In this document: one piece after another, positions 1 to 6,886 of the stretch
Position numbering within the stretch: position 1 is the first letter of the stretch
Layout of the letters: each line of letters starts with the position of its first letter
Source: an uncultured Bacteroidota bacterium
Lineage (GTDB): Bacteria; Bacteroidota; Bacteroidia; Bacteroidales; P3
Direction of reading: 5' to 3'
Length of the DNA: 11,469 bases
Assembly: GCA_902766265.1 (NCBI GenBank)
Contig: CACXCY010000013.1
Coordinates: 1-11,469, forward strand
Translations under genes and position numbers: made by a program
The notes under the pieces: generated by a model
Databases searched by the model: none
What the model was told of the DNA's origin: nothing
Seen by the model: only the letters and a program-made list of their open reading frames with translations

Positions 1-110
1 ACATCAGAGCCGATGTAACGGCACATCAGAGCCGATGTAACGGCACATCAGAGCCGATGTAACGGCACATCAGGTGTTATGTAACGGCACATCAGGTGTT
101 ATGTAAGGTT
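1..110. repeat. 22-bp tandem repeat array, five units, probably entering from upstream
   Basis: Five consecutive 22-bp units start at 1, 23, 45, 67 and 89. The first three are identical (type A, beginning ACATCAGAGCCGATGT). The last two (type B, beginning ACATCAGGTGTTATGT) share the ends and differ in the middle; unit 5 also ends aaggtt instead of aacggc. A degraded sixth copy (ACGTCAGG) begins at 111. Each unit holds an inverted repeat: ACATC/GATGT around 6 nt in type A, and ACAT/ATGT around 8 nt in type B. Units abut with no spacers, so this is not CRISPR. The array starts at the window edge, so its true length is unknown. It lies 74 bp upstream of a glycosyltransferase gene. Confidence 0.95.
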
Positions 111-120
111 ACGTCAGGCG

Positions 121-139
121 CGCGGAGGCGAAGTCCGCG
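121..139. other. GC-rich stem-loop between the repeat array and the first gene
   Basis: CGCGGA (121-126) and TCCGCG (134-139) are exact reverse complements around a 7-nt loop. No T-tract follows on either strand, so it does not look like an intrinsic terminator. It could be a leader structure of the downstream gene or a decayed part of the repeat. Only the pairing is directly visible. Confidence 0.35.
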
Positions 140-171
140 GTGGCAAATACTAAAACAGGCCAATCGCCGTT

Positions 172-183
172 AAAAGGGGCGTA
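172..183 (+). promoter_or_regulatory. Possible Shine-Dalgarno sequence for the first glycosyltransferase
   Basis: AAAAGGGG (172-179) lies 4 nt before the ATG at 184. Purine-rich sites like this are uncommon in Bacteroidales, where start regions are usually just A-rich, but it supports the ATG at 184. CGCC (165-168) could pair with GGCG (178-181) and partly mask it; that is speculative. Confidence 0.35.
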
Positions 184-1326
184 ATGTCCAGACAGCGCAT
201 CATACTCTCCGTGACGAACGACCTGGTGACCGACCAGCGGGTGCACCGCTCCTCCACGGCCCTCACCCTGGCGGGCTACGACGTGGTGCTCGTGGGACGG
301 CGCCTGCCCGGCAGCGAACCCCTCGACCGTCCCTACCGCACGGTGCGCATGCGTCTGCTGTTCCGCCGCAAGGCGCTGTTCTACGCCGAGTACAACCTGC
401 GGCTGCTGCTGCGGCTCCTCCTTTCGCGGGCCGACGCTTTCTACGCCAACGACACCGACACGCTGCCGGCCAACTATGTGGCTGCACGCCTGCGTCGCAA
501 ACCGCTTTTCTTCGACGCCCACGAGATGTTCCCCGAAGTGCCCGAACTGGCCGACCGCCCGCGTGTCAAGGCGGTGTGGACGCACATCGAGGACCTCATC
601 TTCCCGCATCTGCGCCACTGCTGCACGGTCTGCCAGTCGATAGCCGACATCTATCGCGAGCGCTACGGCGTCGACATGAAGGTGGTGCGCAACGTGCCCA
701 TGCGCAGTGCCGCGTCGCCGATAGGGAGCCGCCCCGCCAAGCCGTCGCCCGTGCGCACACTCCTCTACCAGGGAGCCGTCAACATGGGGCGCGGCATCGA
801 ACAACTCATCGACGCCATGCCGCTTCTCGACGGCTGCCGCCTGCTGATAGCCGGCACGGGCGACCGTTACGACGCCCTGCGCTCGCTGGTGTGCGAACGG
901 CGGCTGGACGACCGTGTCGTCTTCCTGGGGCGACTGCCCCTCGAACGGCTGCGCTCCGTCACCCTGCAGGCCGACCTCGGACTCTCCCTGCTGCAGAACA
1001 AAGGGCTCAACTACTATTATTCCTTGCCCAACCGCATTGCCGACTTTGCCCAGGCAGGCGTCCCTGTGCTGGCCACCGATTTCCCCGAGATACGGCGCGT
1101 GGTGGAGCAATACGGCATCGGGCGGCTGCTGCCTTCGGGCGACGAGAACACCCCCGCCAAACTCGCAGCCGCCATCAAGGCGACGCTGCACGAATGGGAC
1201 AGCATGCCCGACGACGAGCGTCAGCGCCGCTTCGACAGGGCAGGGAAGGAGCTCTCGTGGGACAACGACAGCCATGTGTTCCTCGGACAAATCGACGCCA
1301 TGATGCGCCACTCACACGAAAACTAA
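184..1326 (+). CDS. GT-B glycosyltransferase, GT4-like
   Basis: This 380-residue protein should transfer a sugar from an activated donor to a glycan or lipid-linked acceptor at the cytoplasmic face of the inner membrane; donor and acceptor cannot be told. The N-terminal half (about 1-180) has the acceptor-side Rossmann fold, with the typical FFDAHE motif (110-114 region) near NDTDTLPANY. The C-terminal half begins at LLYQGAVNMGRGIEQLIDA and continues with LLIAGTGD and VVFLGRLPLERL. The donor-site segment SLPNRIADFAQAGVPVLAT (about 280-298) has Asp287 where GT4 enzymes usually have Glu. There is no signal peptide. The gene lies just downstream of a tandem repeat and 15 bp before an amidohydrolase gene, so the two may be co-transcribed. 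GC content is visibly high. Fold and class are well supported; the substrate is unknown. Confidence 0.9.
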   Translation: MSRQRIILSVTNDLVTDQRVHRSSTALTLAGYDVVLVGRRLPGSEPLDRPYRTVRMRLLFRRKALFYAEYNLRLLLRLLLSRADAFYANDTDTLPANYVAARLRRKPLFFDAHEMFPEVPELADRPRVKAVWTHIEDLIFPHLRHCCTVCQSIADIYRERYGVDMKVVRNVPMRSAASPIGSRPAKPSPVRTLLYQGAVNMGRGIEQLIDAMPLLDGCRLLIAGTGDRYDALRSLVCERRLDDRVVFLGRLPLERLRSVTLQADLGLSLLQNKGLNYYYSLPNRIADFAQAGVPVLATDFPEIRRVVEQYGIGRLLPSGDENTPAKLAAAIKATLHEWDSMPDDERQRRFDRAGKELSWDNDSHVFLGQIDAMMRHSHEN

Positions 1327-1341
1327 ACAAACACGTACAAT

Positions 1342-2979
1342 ATGAAACAAACACTACTCACCCTAATACTTATAACCATGTTAACCTGCTCCTGCAAAAC
1401 CGGCCAACAGGCCGACCTGCTGATAGTGAACGCCAACATCTACACCGTCGACGCGCAGTTCTCCAAAGCCAGCCAGATGGCGGTGAAGGACGGCAAGATT
1501 GTCTACGTGGGCGACGACTGCCCGTTGAGAGCCAAAGAGGTGGTGGACATGAAAGGCCGCAGCGTCTACCCCGGATTCATCGACGGCCATTGCCATTTCC
1601 TGAGCTATGGAGAGAACTGCATCCGCTATGTGGATTTGAGGGATTGCGCCTCGTTCGACGAGGTGATAGAGCGCCTGAAGAAATACGAGCGCGAGAACGG
1701 CGAGTCCGACTGGATTATCGGTCGCGGATGGGACCAGAACCTCTGGGAAGGCCAGCAGTTCCCCGACAACAAGCTGCTCGAAGCTAACTTCCCGGGCAAG
1801 TATGTGGTGCTCACCCGCATCGACGGCCATGCCACGCTGGTGACCAACAATGTGATGCAGCTCATCGGGCTGAACCGCAAGACCAAGATAGAGGGCGGCG
1901 AGATATATCTCGGCAGCAACGGCCGGCCCACAGGCATACTGATTGACAATGCCGCCGACCTGGCCAAAGCGGCCATCCCGCCTCTCAACAACGAGCAGCT
2001 CACCCGCGCCCTGCTCCGTGCGCAGGACGACTGCTTCGCCATGGGGTTGAGCAGTATCACCGATGCAGGCCTCGGCATACGCGCCATCGAGCATATCGAC
2101 AGCTTGCAGCAAGGAAACAAGCTGAAGATGAAGATTAATGCAATGGTCAACCCCGACGATGAGACCCTGCTGCACTTCACCCGTCAAGGGGTTATCGTCA
2201 AGGACCGCCTCTCCGTTCGTTCTGTCAAGATTTACGCTGACGGCGCTTTGGGCTCGCGCGGAGCCAAGTTGCTCCGTCCTTACGACGACGCTCCGCAAAC
2301 CGATGGGCTGATGGTGTGCGACGACGACTTCTACCGTCACGTCTGCTCCATAGCCGCACAGGCGGGCTATCAGGTGTGCTGCCACGCCATTGGCGACGGC
2401 GGGGTCCATCATATCATTGATATCTATTCCGAGTATCTCAAGCCCGGCAACGACCTCCGTTGGCGTATCGAGCATTCGCAGGTGGTTGACTCCGCCGACT
2501 TCGCTCGCTACGGCCAATACAATATCGTGCCCTCCATACAGGCCACCCACTGCACTTCCGATATGGCTTGGGCCGGTGAACGGCTGGGGCCCGACCGTGT
2601 GAAGAATGCCTATGCCTACAAGCGTCTGCTGGAACAGAACGGCTGGCTGGTGAACGGTACCGACTTTCCCATCGAACATATCAGTCCGCTTTATACATTC
2701 TACGCCTCTGTGGCACGCAAGGATCTTGACGGCCGTCCCACCGAAGGTTTCCAGATGGAGAATGCCCTCAGTCGTGAAGAGGCACTGCGCTCCATGACTA
2801 TATGGGCCGCCAAAGGTGCCTTTGAGGAGGATCGCAGAGGCAGTTTGGAAGTGGGCAAGGACGCCGACTTCGTTGTCCTTTCGTCCGACATCATGACGGC
2901 TCCCGAAGCCAAGCTGCCGCATATTGGTGTGCTGCAACTCTATGTCTCAGGAGAACTGGTGTATAAACGTAACCACTAA
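1342..2979 (+). CDS. YtcJ-like metal-dependent amidohydrolase (amidohydrolase_3), probable lipoprotein
   Basis: A 545-residue member of the amidohydrolase superfamily that probably hydrolyses an amide or related bond; the substrate is unknown. The N-terminus is a short Lys-start hydrophobic signal (residues 2-15) running into LTCSCKTG. Cys16 or Cys18 could be lipidated, which would place the enzyme in the periplasm or outer membrane. The body starts as in YtcJ proteins (ADLLIVNANIYTVD). Probable metal or active-site residues are the HxH pair His83/His85 in PGFIDGHCHF, Lys296 in VKIYADGALGSRGA, His348 in CCHAIGDGG, His378 in RIEHSQVV and Asp441 in NGTDFPIEH. The C-terminus (GSLEVGKDADFVVLSSDI) completes the usual beta-sandwich. 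Length fits the family and the gene is intact. It begins 15 bp after the glycosyltransferase stop, so is likely in the same transcript. No terminator is evident after it. Confidence 0.9.
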   Translation: MKQTLLTLILITMLTCSCKTGQQADLLIVNANIYTVDAQFSKASQMAVKDGKIVYVGDDCPLRAKEVVDMKGRSVYPGFIDGHCHFLSYGENCIRYVDLRDCASFDEVIERLKKYERENGESDWIIGRGWDQNLWEGQQFPDNKLLEANFPGKYVVLTRIDGHATLVTNNVMQLIGLNRKTKIEGGEIYLGSNGRPTGILIDNAADLAKAAIPPLNNEQLTRALLRAQDDCFAMGLSSITDAGLGIRAIEHIDSLQQGNKLKMKINAMVNPDDETLLHFTRQGVIVKDRLSVRSVKIYADGALGSRGAKLLRPYDDAPQTDGLMVCDDDFYRHVCSIAAQAGYQVCCHAIGDGGVHHIIDIYSEYLKPGNDLRWRIEHSQVVDSADFARYGQYNIVPSIQATHCTSDMAWAGERLGPDRVKNAYAYKRLLEQNGWLVNGTDFPIEHISPLYTFYASVARKDLDGRPTEGFQMENALSREEALRSMTIWAAKGAFEEDRRGSLEVGKDADFVVLSSDIMTAPEAKLPHIGVLQLYVSGELVYKRNH

Positions 2980-3071
2980 TGGGTGGTTCTGTATCGGGGA
3001 TGTATGGAGTTATTGTGCCCGACGTTCCTTTTTGAGTTATCGGTTAATGTAGGCAAATAATTGAGCGGCGA

Positions 3072-3084
3072 TGTAATAATTACA
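3072..3084. promoter_or_regulatory. 13-bp perfect inverted repeat upstream of lepB, candidate operator
   Basis: TGTAAT (3072-3077) and ATTACA (3079-3084) are exact reverse complements around one base, 53 bp before the lepB start. The gap 2980-3137 is AT-rich and also holds two copies of TGGAGTTATT (3005-3014 and 3091-3100). I see no clean TTTG / TAnnTTTG promoter there. The dyad could bind a regulator, but nothing in the sequence names one. Confidence 0.35.
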
Positions 3085-3137
3085 CCCGTTTGGAGTTATT
3101 AACTACATAGAAAATTATCCAACACAATTCATTAAGT

Positions 3138-4691
3138 ATGCTTTACGATTTATTCCTTATCCTTTATGCGGCCGGCATCATTGCAGGCCTGTGGTTTGTG
3201 TTCAGAAAAGCAGGTGTGGCTCCTTGGAAGGCGCTTATACCTATATATAATATAGTAGTGTGGATTAAGATATGTGGCAAGACGTGGAAGTGGTACATCT
3301 ATTTCCTTATTCCTGCTATCAATATCTTTACATTCCTGTTGATGGTGGTGGAAACGGCCAAGGTGTTCCAGCGCAATACCCTCTGGGAACAGACTGTGGC
3401 GGTGTTGGTGCCGTGGATATACCTCCCGTATTTAGGTCTTTCGCCTCGCCGTCAATACACCGAGCCGTCCCAGTTGCCGCCATATCGTGCCAGTTCCACG
3501 AGGGAGTGGCTTGATGCAATCATCTTCGCGTTGGTGGCTGCCGTCATCATCCGTAACCATGTGTTGGAGTTCTACAATATCCCCAGCTCATCAATGGAAC
3601 AGTCGCTTATGACAGGGGATTACTTGATGGTAAGCAAAATGGCGTATGGACCACGCGTCTCCATGACACCACTCAGCATTCCGTTGGTGCATAACGTTAT
3701 TCCTGGCAGCAATGGGCAGCGTGAGTCCTATTTGAAATGGATACAGCTGCCATATCACCGCTACCCTGGCTTTACTCATGTGAAACGGTTCGACGCCATG
3801 GTGTTCAACTATCCCGACGGTGACACGGTGTGTACTGCGTTCCAAAGCAACTGGAGCTATCACGACATTGTACGTGAATATGGTCGCGAATATGTATATG
3901 CCCATCCCGAACAATTTGGCCGTATCGTCACACGTCCAGTCAACAAGAAAGAGAATTTTATCAAACGCACCATCGGACTGCCAGGCGAGGAGGTGCAGAT
4001 AGTTGACCAGCAGGTCTACATTGACGGCCGTCCCATAGAGAATCCCTGTCATCTGCAGTTCACTTACGATGTGCGCTTCAATCCCACAGCTGTGGTCAAC
4101 CACCACAAACTGATGACGTCCTATGGCCTATCGGAGGACGATTGGAAGATAGCTGTTGATGAACAAATATATAATGGATCTCCGTATCTGCGTGTACCGT
4201 TGTCGCGCGACGTGGCACAGCAGTTGTCCGAATGTCCCGATGTTGCCGAGGTGCGTCCAGTTTGTCATCCGGCCGACAGCATTACGGGTGTCCGTTTGTT
4301 TCCTCATGCAGAAGGGTATAATTGGAGCGTTGACAACTTTGGCCCGGTACATATTCCCGCTAAAGGCGAAACTATTGCTTTGACGACAGACAATCTGCCT
4401 CTATACCGTCGAGCCATTGAGAACTTTGAACACAACAGCGTCGAAGTGCAGGATGGCAACATTCTCATTAATGGTCAACCCGCCACATCGTACACTTTCA
4501 AGATGAACTACTATTGGCTTATGGGCGACAACCGTCACAACAGTGCAGATAGCCGTTACTGGGGTTTTGTTCCGGAAGACCATATTGTTGGAAAAGCCGC
4601 CATGGTCGTATGGTCGAAGGACAAGGATCATGGTTGGCCACGTTGTAGGTGGAACCGTCTGTTCCGCAACGCTTCAAAGTTAGGGAAATAA
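3138..4691 (+). CDS. lepB: Signal peptidase I with N-terminal multi-span extension
   Basis: Type I signal peptidase (S26 family), which cleaves signal peptides from Sec-exported proteins at the outer face of the inner membrane. The 517-residue protein starts with three likely membrane segments (about 3-22, 52-71 and 85-101), a region resembling the DUF5684-type extension of Bacteroidetes enzymes. The usual anchor helix follows (about 125-142). Catalytic Ser152 lies in IPSSSMEQSL and the general base Lys276 in FIKRTIGLPGEEV. The C-terminal conserved box is MGDNRHNSADSRYWG (462-476). Ser and Lys are 124 residues apart, against 55 in E. coli LepB (Ser90, Lys145), because of insertions, including FDAMVFNYPDGD flanked by non-conserved sequence. 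A further long insert lies between Lys276 and the last box. Start chosen at 3138 because it gives the complete first membrane helix. GC is clearly lower than in the flanking glycosyltransferase genes. It is probably transcribed alone or with the next gene. Confidence 0.95.
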   Translation: MLYDLFLILYAAGIIAGLWFVFRKAGVAPWKALIPIYNIVVWIKICGKTWKWYIYFLIPAINIFTFLLMVVETAKVFQRNTLWEQTVAVLVPWIYLPYLGLSPRRQYTEPSQLPPYRASSTREWLDAIIFALVAAVIIRNHVLEFYNIPSSSMEQSLMTGDYLMVSKMAYGPRVSMTPLSIPLVHNVIPGSNGQRESYLKWIQLPYHRYPGFTHVKRFDAMVFNYPDGDTVCTAFQSNWSYHDIVREYGREYVYAHPEQFGRIVTRPVNKKENFIKRTIGLPGEEVQIVDQQVYIDGRPIENPCHLQFTYDVRFNPTAVVNHHKLMTSYGLSEDDWKIAVDEQIYNGSPYLRVPLSRDVAQQLSECPDVAEVRPVCHPADSITGVRLFPHAEGYNWSVDNFGPVHIPAKGETIALTTDNLPLYRRAIENFEHNSVEVQDGNILINGQPATSYTFKMNYYWLMGDNRHNSADSRYWGFVPEDHIVGKAAMVVWSKDKDHGWPRCRWNRLFRNASKLGK

Positions 4692-4696
4692 TAATG

Positions 4697-4725
4697 TTGA
4701 CGGAGACAGGGTGCGATTATTTTTG
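4697..4725 (+). promoter_or_regulatory. Candidate Bacteroidales promoter for the peptidyl-prolyl isomerase gene
   Basis: TATTTTTG (4718-4725) matches the Bacteroidetes -7 consensus TAnnTTTG exactly. TTG at 4697-4699 lies 18 nt upstream, near the place of the -33 TTTG element. Transcription would start about 4732, leaving a leader of some 55 nt. This was the only exact TAnnTTTG match I noticed in the plus-strand intergenic gaps. Confidence 0.5.
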
Positions 4726-4763
4726 AAAAATATTTTAACGTTCATACAATATCCTGCAATTTT

Positions 4764-4784
4764 TTAAGTTAATTTAGTACTTAA
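4764..4784. promoter_or_regulatory. Inverted repeat directly before the isomerase start codon
   Basis: TTAAGT (4764-4769) and ACTTAA (4779-4784) are exact reverse complements around 9 nt, ending 3 nt before the ATG at 4788. It could be a leader hairpin affecting translation or a protein site. The region is very AT-rich, so chance pairing is quite possible. Confidence 0.25.
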
Positions 4785-4787
4785 CAA

Positions 4788-5261
4788 ATGCAAATCTCAC
4801 GAACCATGTACGCACTTATCAAAACACCGAGAGGCACCATGAAAGTTGAATTCTACGAGAAAGAGGTGCCCAATACCGTTAATAATTTCGTTAAGCTGGC
4901 CAAAGAGCATTTCTATGACGGGCTTCATTTCCATCGTGTCATTCCTGGTTTTGTCATTCAGGGTGGATGTCCCTTCTCTCGTGATATGCGCGACCCGCGC
5001 ATAGGCACCGGTGGCCCGGGATACACTATCAAATGTGAGACCAGCGCTCCGCGCCAGTATCACGACCGTGGCGTACTCTCGATGGCGCATGCAGGCAAAG
5101 ACACGGGCGGTAGTCAGTTCTTTATTTGCCACAACCGCGAGAACACTCAGCATCTCGATGGCGTGCACACTTGCTTCGGTCATGTGGTGGAAGGTGACGA
5201 AGTGATCGACCAAATCCGGCAAGGTGACCTCATTGAGAGTATCCAAATAGTGGAAGAATAG
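4788..5261 (+). CDS. Cyclophilin-type peptidyl-prolyl cis-trans isomerase
   Basis: A single-domain cyclophilin of 157 residues that should speed cis-trans isomerisation of prolyl bonds during folding. Active-site motifs are intact: FHRVIPGFVIQGG (48-60) with Arg50, Phe55 and Gln58; GGSQFFI (107-113) with Gln110 and Phe112; and HLDGVHTCFG near the C-terminus. There is no signal peptide or lipobox, so it is predicted to be cytoplasmic, unlike many Bacteroidetes cyclophilins. The ATG at 4788 gives MQISRTMYALIKTPRG; the second Met (position 4806) is an equally good start by homology, since the family typically begins near YALIKT. A candidate promoter sits upstream, so the gene may be transcribed on its own. 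A weak 5-bp stem (5277-5281 with 5292-5296) follows the stop, without a T-tract. Confidence 0.93.
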   Translation: MQISRTMYALIKTPRGTMKVEFYEKEVPNTVNNFVKLAKEHFYDGLHFHRVIPGFVIQGGCPFSRDMRDPRIGTGGPGYTIKCETSAPRQYHDRGVLSMAHAGKDTGGSQFFICHNRENTQHLDGVHTCFGHVVEGDEVIDQIRQGDLIESIQIVEE

Positions 5262-5344
5262 TCCGCTATAGTGACAGGTAGCCCTGCCATTCTACCAATA
5301 GAAACATTATCTAATACATTACAAACAACATAAACTGAATAATT

Positions 5345-6040
5345 ATGAATTTAGGTATAAAACTTCTCGTAGCCGAAGACGACCCCAACCTGGGTGCCAT
5401 CCTCAAGGCCTATCTTACACAGAAAGGTTACACCGTTTATCTTGTGACTGACGGTCAACAAGCCCTCGAAACCTATCACCAGGGAGGCATTGATGCATGT
5501 GTGCTCGACATCATGATGCCTATCAAGGACGGTTTTACCGTGGCCAAGGAGATACGTCGCATCGACAAGCAGATACCGTTGCTGTTCCTTACGGCGCGCA
5601 ATCTGGAAGCTGACAAGCTGAAAGGTTTTGAAATCGGTGCCGACGACTATCTGACCAAGCCCTTCAGCATGGAAGAGTTGCTGGCGCGAATCAATGCCGT
5701 TATCCGCCGTTCGTTCGACGAGAACAAGCCCGAGAACAACATCTTCACTATCGGCAAATTCACTTTTGACTACAACCATCAGATACTTTCCATCGATGGT
5801 GAGGAACGCCGGCTTACATCCAAGGAGTCGGAACTCCTGCGGCTGTTCTGCATCAACTTCAACCAACTGGTGGAGCGTACCAGCACATTGCAGAAGATAT
5901 GGAAGGACGACAGCTACTTTGCTGCGCGCAGCATGGATGTCTATATCACCAGAATCCGCCGCTATCTGCGTCCCGACCCTTCGGTGCAGATTATCAACGT
6001 GCACGGTGTTGGTTTCAAACTGACGCAGAAAGCCGACTAG
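5345..6040 (+). CDS. rprY: OmpR/PhoB-family response regulator, RprY-like
   Basis: A two-domain response regulator of 231 residues. The receiver (about 5-120) has the acidic pair Asp12/Asp13, phosphoacceptor Asp55 (VLDIMMP), Thr83 and Lys105 (TKPFSMEELLARI). The C-terminal winged helix (about 133-228) has RLTSKESELLRLF, then ARSMDVYITRIRRYLRPDP and NVHGVGFKL. The whole closely resembles Bacteroides RprY as I remember it, so the symbol is likely but not certain. Its partner would be an RprX-type histidine kinase, and none is encoded in the window: the upstream neighbour is a cyclophilin and the downstream one a hydrolase. The gene ends 3 bp before the hydrolase start, so the two are almost certainly on one mRNA. 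The 83-bp upstream gap is A-rich with no clear promoter match. Confidence 0.9.
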   Translation: MNLGIKLLVAEDDPNLGAILKAYLTQKGYTVYLVTDGQQALETYHQGGIDACVLDIMMPIKDGFTVAKEIRRIDKQIPLLFLTARNLEADKLKGFEIGADDYLTKPFSMEELLARINAVIRRSFDENKPENNIFTIGKFTFDYNHQILSIDGEERRLTSKESELLRLFCINFNQLVERTSTLQKIWKDDSYFAARSMDVYITRIRRYLRPDPSVQIINVHGVGFKLTQKAD

Positions 6041-6043
6041 CCA

Positions 6044-6811
6044 ATGACGATTACATTCTTAGGTACGGGTACCTCGCAAGGGGTGCCCGTCATTGCTTGC
6101 AATTGTGCAGTCTGCCGTTCGCAGGACCCTCGCGACCGTCATCTGCGCACTTCTGCGTTGGTGCAGACCGATGCGGGCGAGAATCTGCTCATTGACATTG
6201 GGCCGGATTTCCGCGAGCAGATGCTGCGACAGCAGGTTACGCATCTTGACGGAATCCTTGTCACCCACGCCCACCGCGACCATGTGGCGGGGCTCGACGA
6301 CATACGTTCCTTCAACTATGTGCAGCGGCGGCACATGAACCTCTACGCCAACGCTGAGGCGCTTACTGCCATACGGCGCGACTACCATTATATCTTCGAG
6401 CCGCATGAGTTCCCCGGTCTTCCCGAGGCCGACCTCCACGAGGTGGGCGATGCTCCTTTCCGCGTGGGCTCCGTCACCGTGGTGCCTATCCATGCTATGC
6501 ACAAGACGCTCCCTGTGCTGGGCTATCGCATCGGCGGGCTCACCTATGTGACCGACGCCAACTACATCGCGCCGCAGGAGCTTGACAAGATGCGGGGCAC
6601 CGATGTTCTGGTCATCAACGCCCTGCGTCGCGAGCACCACTATTCGCACTATTGCCTGCCCGAGGCGCTTGAAGTCATTGAGAACATACGTCCCCGCGAG
6701 GCCTACATCACCCATGTCAGCCATGAGATGGGGCTTTATGCCGAGGTGTCGCGCAAGCTTCCCGACCATGTCCACATTGCCACCGACGGGCTCAAGGTGG
6801 ATATACATTAG
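6044..6811 (+). CDS. PhnP-like metallo-beta-lactamase-fold phosphodiesterase
   Basis: A 255-residue cytosolic MBL-fold hydrolase. The start TFLGTGTSQGVPVIACNC is typical of the PhnP branch. The HxHxDH motif is THAHRDHVAG (His75, His77, Asp79, His80). Other likely active-site ligands are His153, Asp171 (YVTDANYI) and His224. Cys19, Cys21 and Cys24, with His227, match the extra structural zinc site known from E. coli PhnP. PhnP opens cyclic ribosyl phosphates in phosphonate breakdown, but no phn genes are present here, so the true substrate may be another phosphodiester. Most Bacteroidales carry a stand-alone copy of this kind. It starts 3 bp after the response regulator stop and is followed after 75 bp by a glycosyltransferase. 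Family assignment is firm; the reaction is inferred. Confidence 0.88.
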   Translation: MTITFLGTGTSQGVPVIACNCAVCRSQDPRDRHLRTSALVQTDAGENLLIDIGPDFREQMLRQQVTHLDGILVTHAHRDHVAGLDDIRSFNYVQRRHMNLYANAEALTAIRRDYHYIFEPHEFPGLPEADLHEVGDAPFRVGSVTVVPIHAMHKTLPVLGYRIGGLTYVTDANYIAPQELDKMRGTDVLVINALRREHHYSHYCLPEALEVIENIRPREAYITHVSHEMGLYAEVSRKLPDHVHIATDGLKVDIH

Positions 6812-6824
6812 TGTTTCCGAAACA
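6812..6824. promoter_or_regulatory. 13-bp perfect inverted repeat immediately after the hydrolase stop
   Basis: TGTTTC (6812-6817) and GAAACA (6819-6824) are exact reverse complements around a single C, directly after the TAG. A one-base centre is too tight for a good RNA hairpin and no T-tract follows, so a protein-binding dyad is more plausible than a terminator. Length, one-base centre and TGT/ACA ends match the dyad upstream of lepB. The rest of the 75-bp gap to 6886 shows nothing clear. Confidence 0.3.
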
Positions 6825-6886
6825 ATACAGCGGCTCTCACCAATCTGTCAAGCATTATAACATCTCCAAGCAACGCCATTTCGCCC

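Noticed and set aside
1..110. CRISPR array
   Set aside because: Repeats of 22 bp abut with no spacer sequence, and no cas gene is nearby. The same applies to the arrays at 8140-8620.
109..1311. Minus-strand open frame of 400 codons opposite the first glycosyltransferase
   Set aside because: Antisense shadow of a well-supported GT4-like gene in GC-rich DNA. Its composition (many His, Gly, Val, Gln) and lack of any family motif argue against coding.
576..1787. Plus-strand open frame of 403 codons spanning the first two genes
   Set aside because: Off-frame reading through both real genes, with Arg/Pro/His-rich translation and no recognisable domain.
1381..2937. Minus-strand open frame of 518 codons opposite the amidohydrolase
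   Set aside because: The plus-strand frame has a signal peptide and all amidohydrolase motifs in order. The antisense frame has none and reflects codon bias.
2980..3137. Promoter for lepB
   Set aside because: TTTG occurs (3089-3092), but no TAnnTTTG element lies at the right distance. A promoter is probable in this gap but cannot be placed from sequence.
5277..5296. Terminator after the cyclophilin gene
   Set aside because: GGTAG/CTACC gives only a 5-bp stem with a 10-nt loop, and no T-run follows. Competing pairing (CAGG/CCTG) is equally likely.
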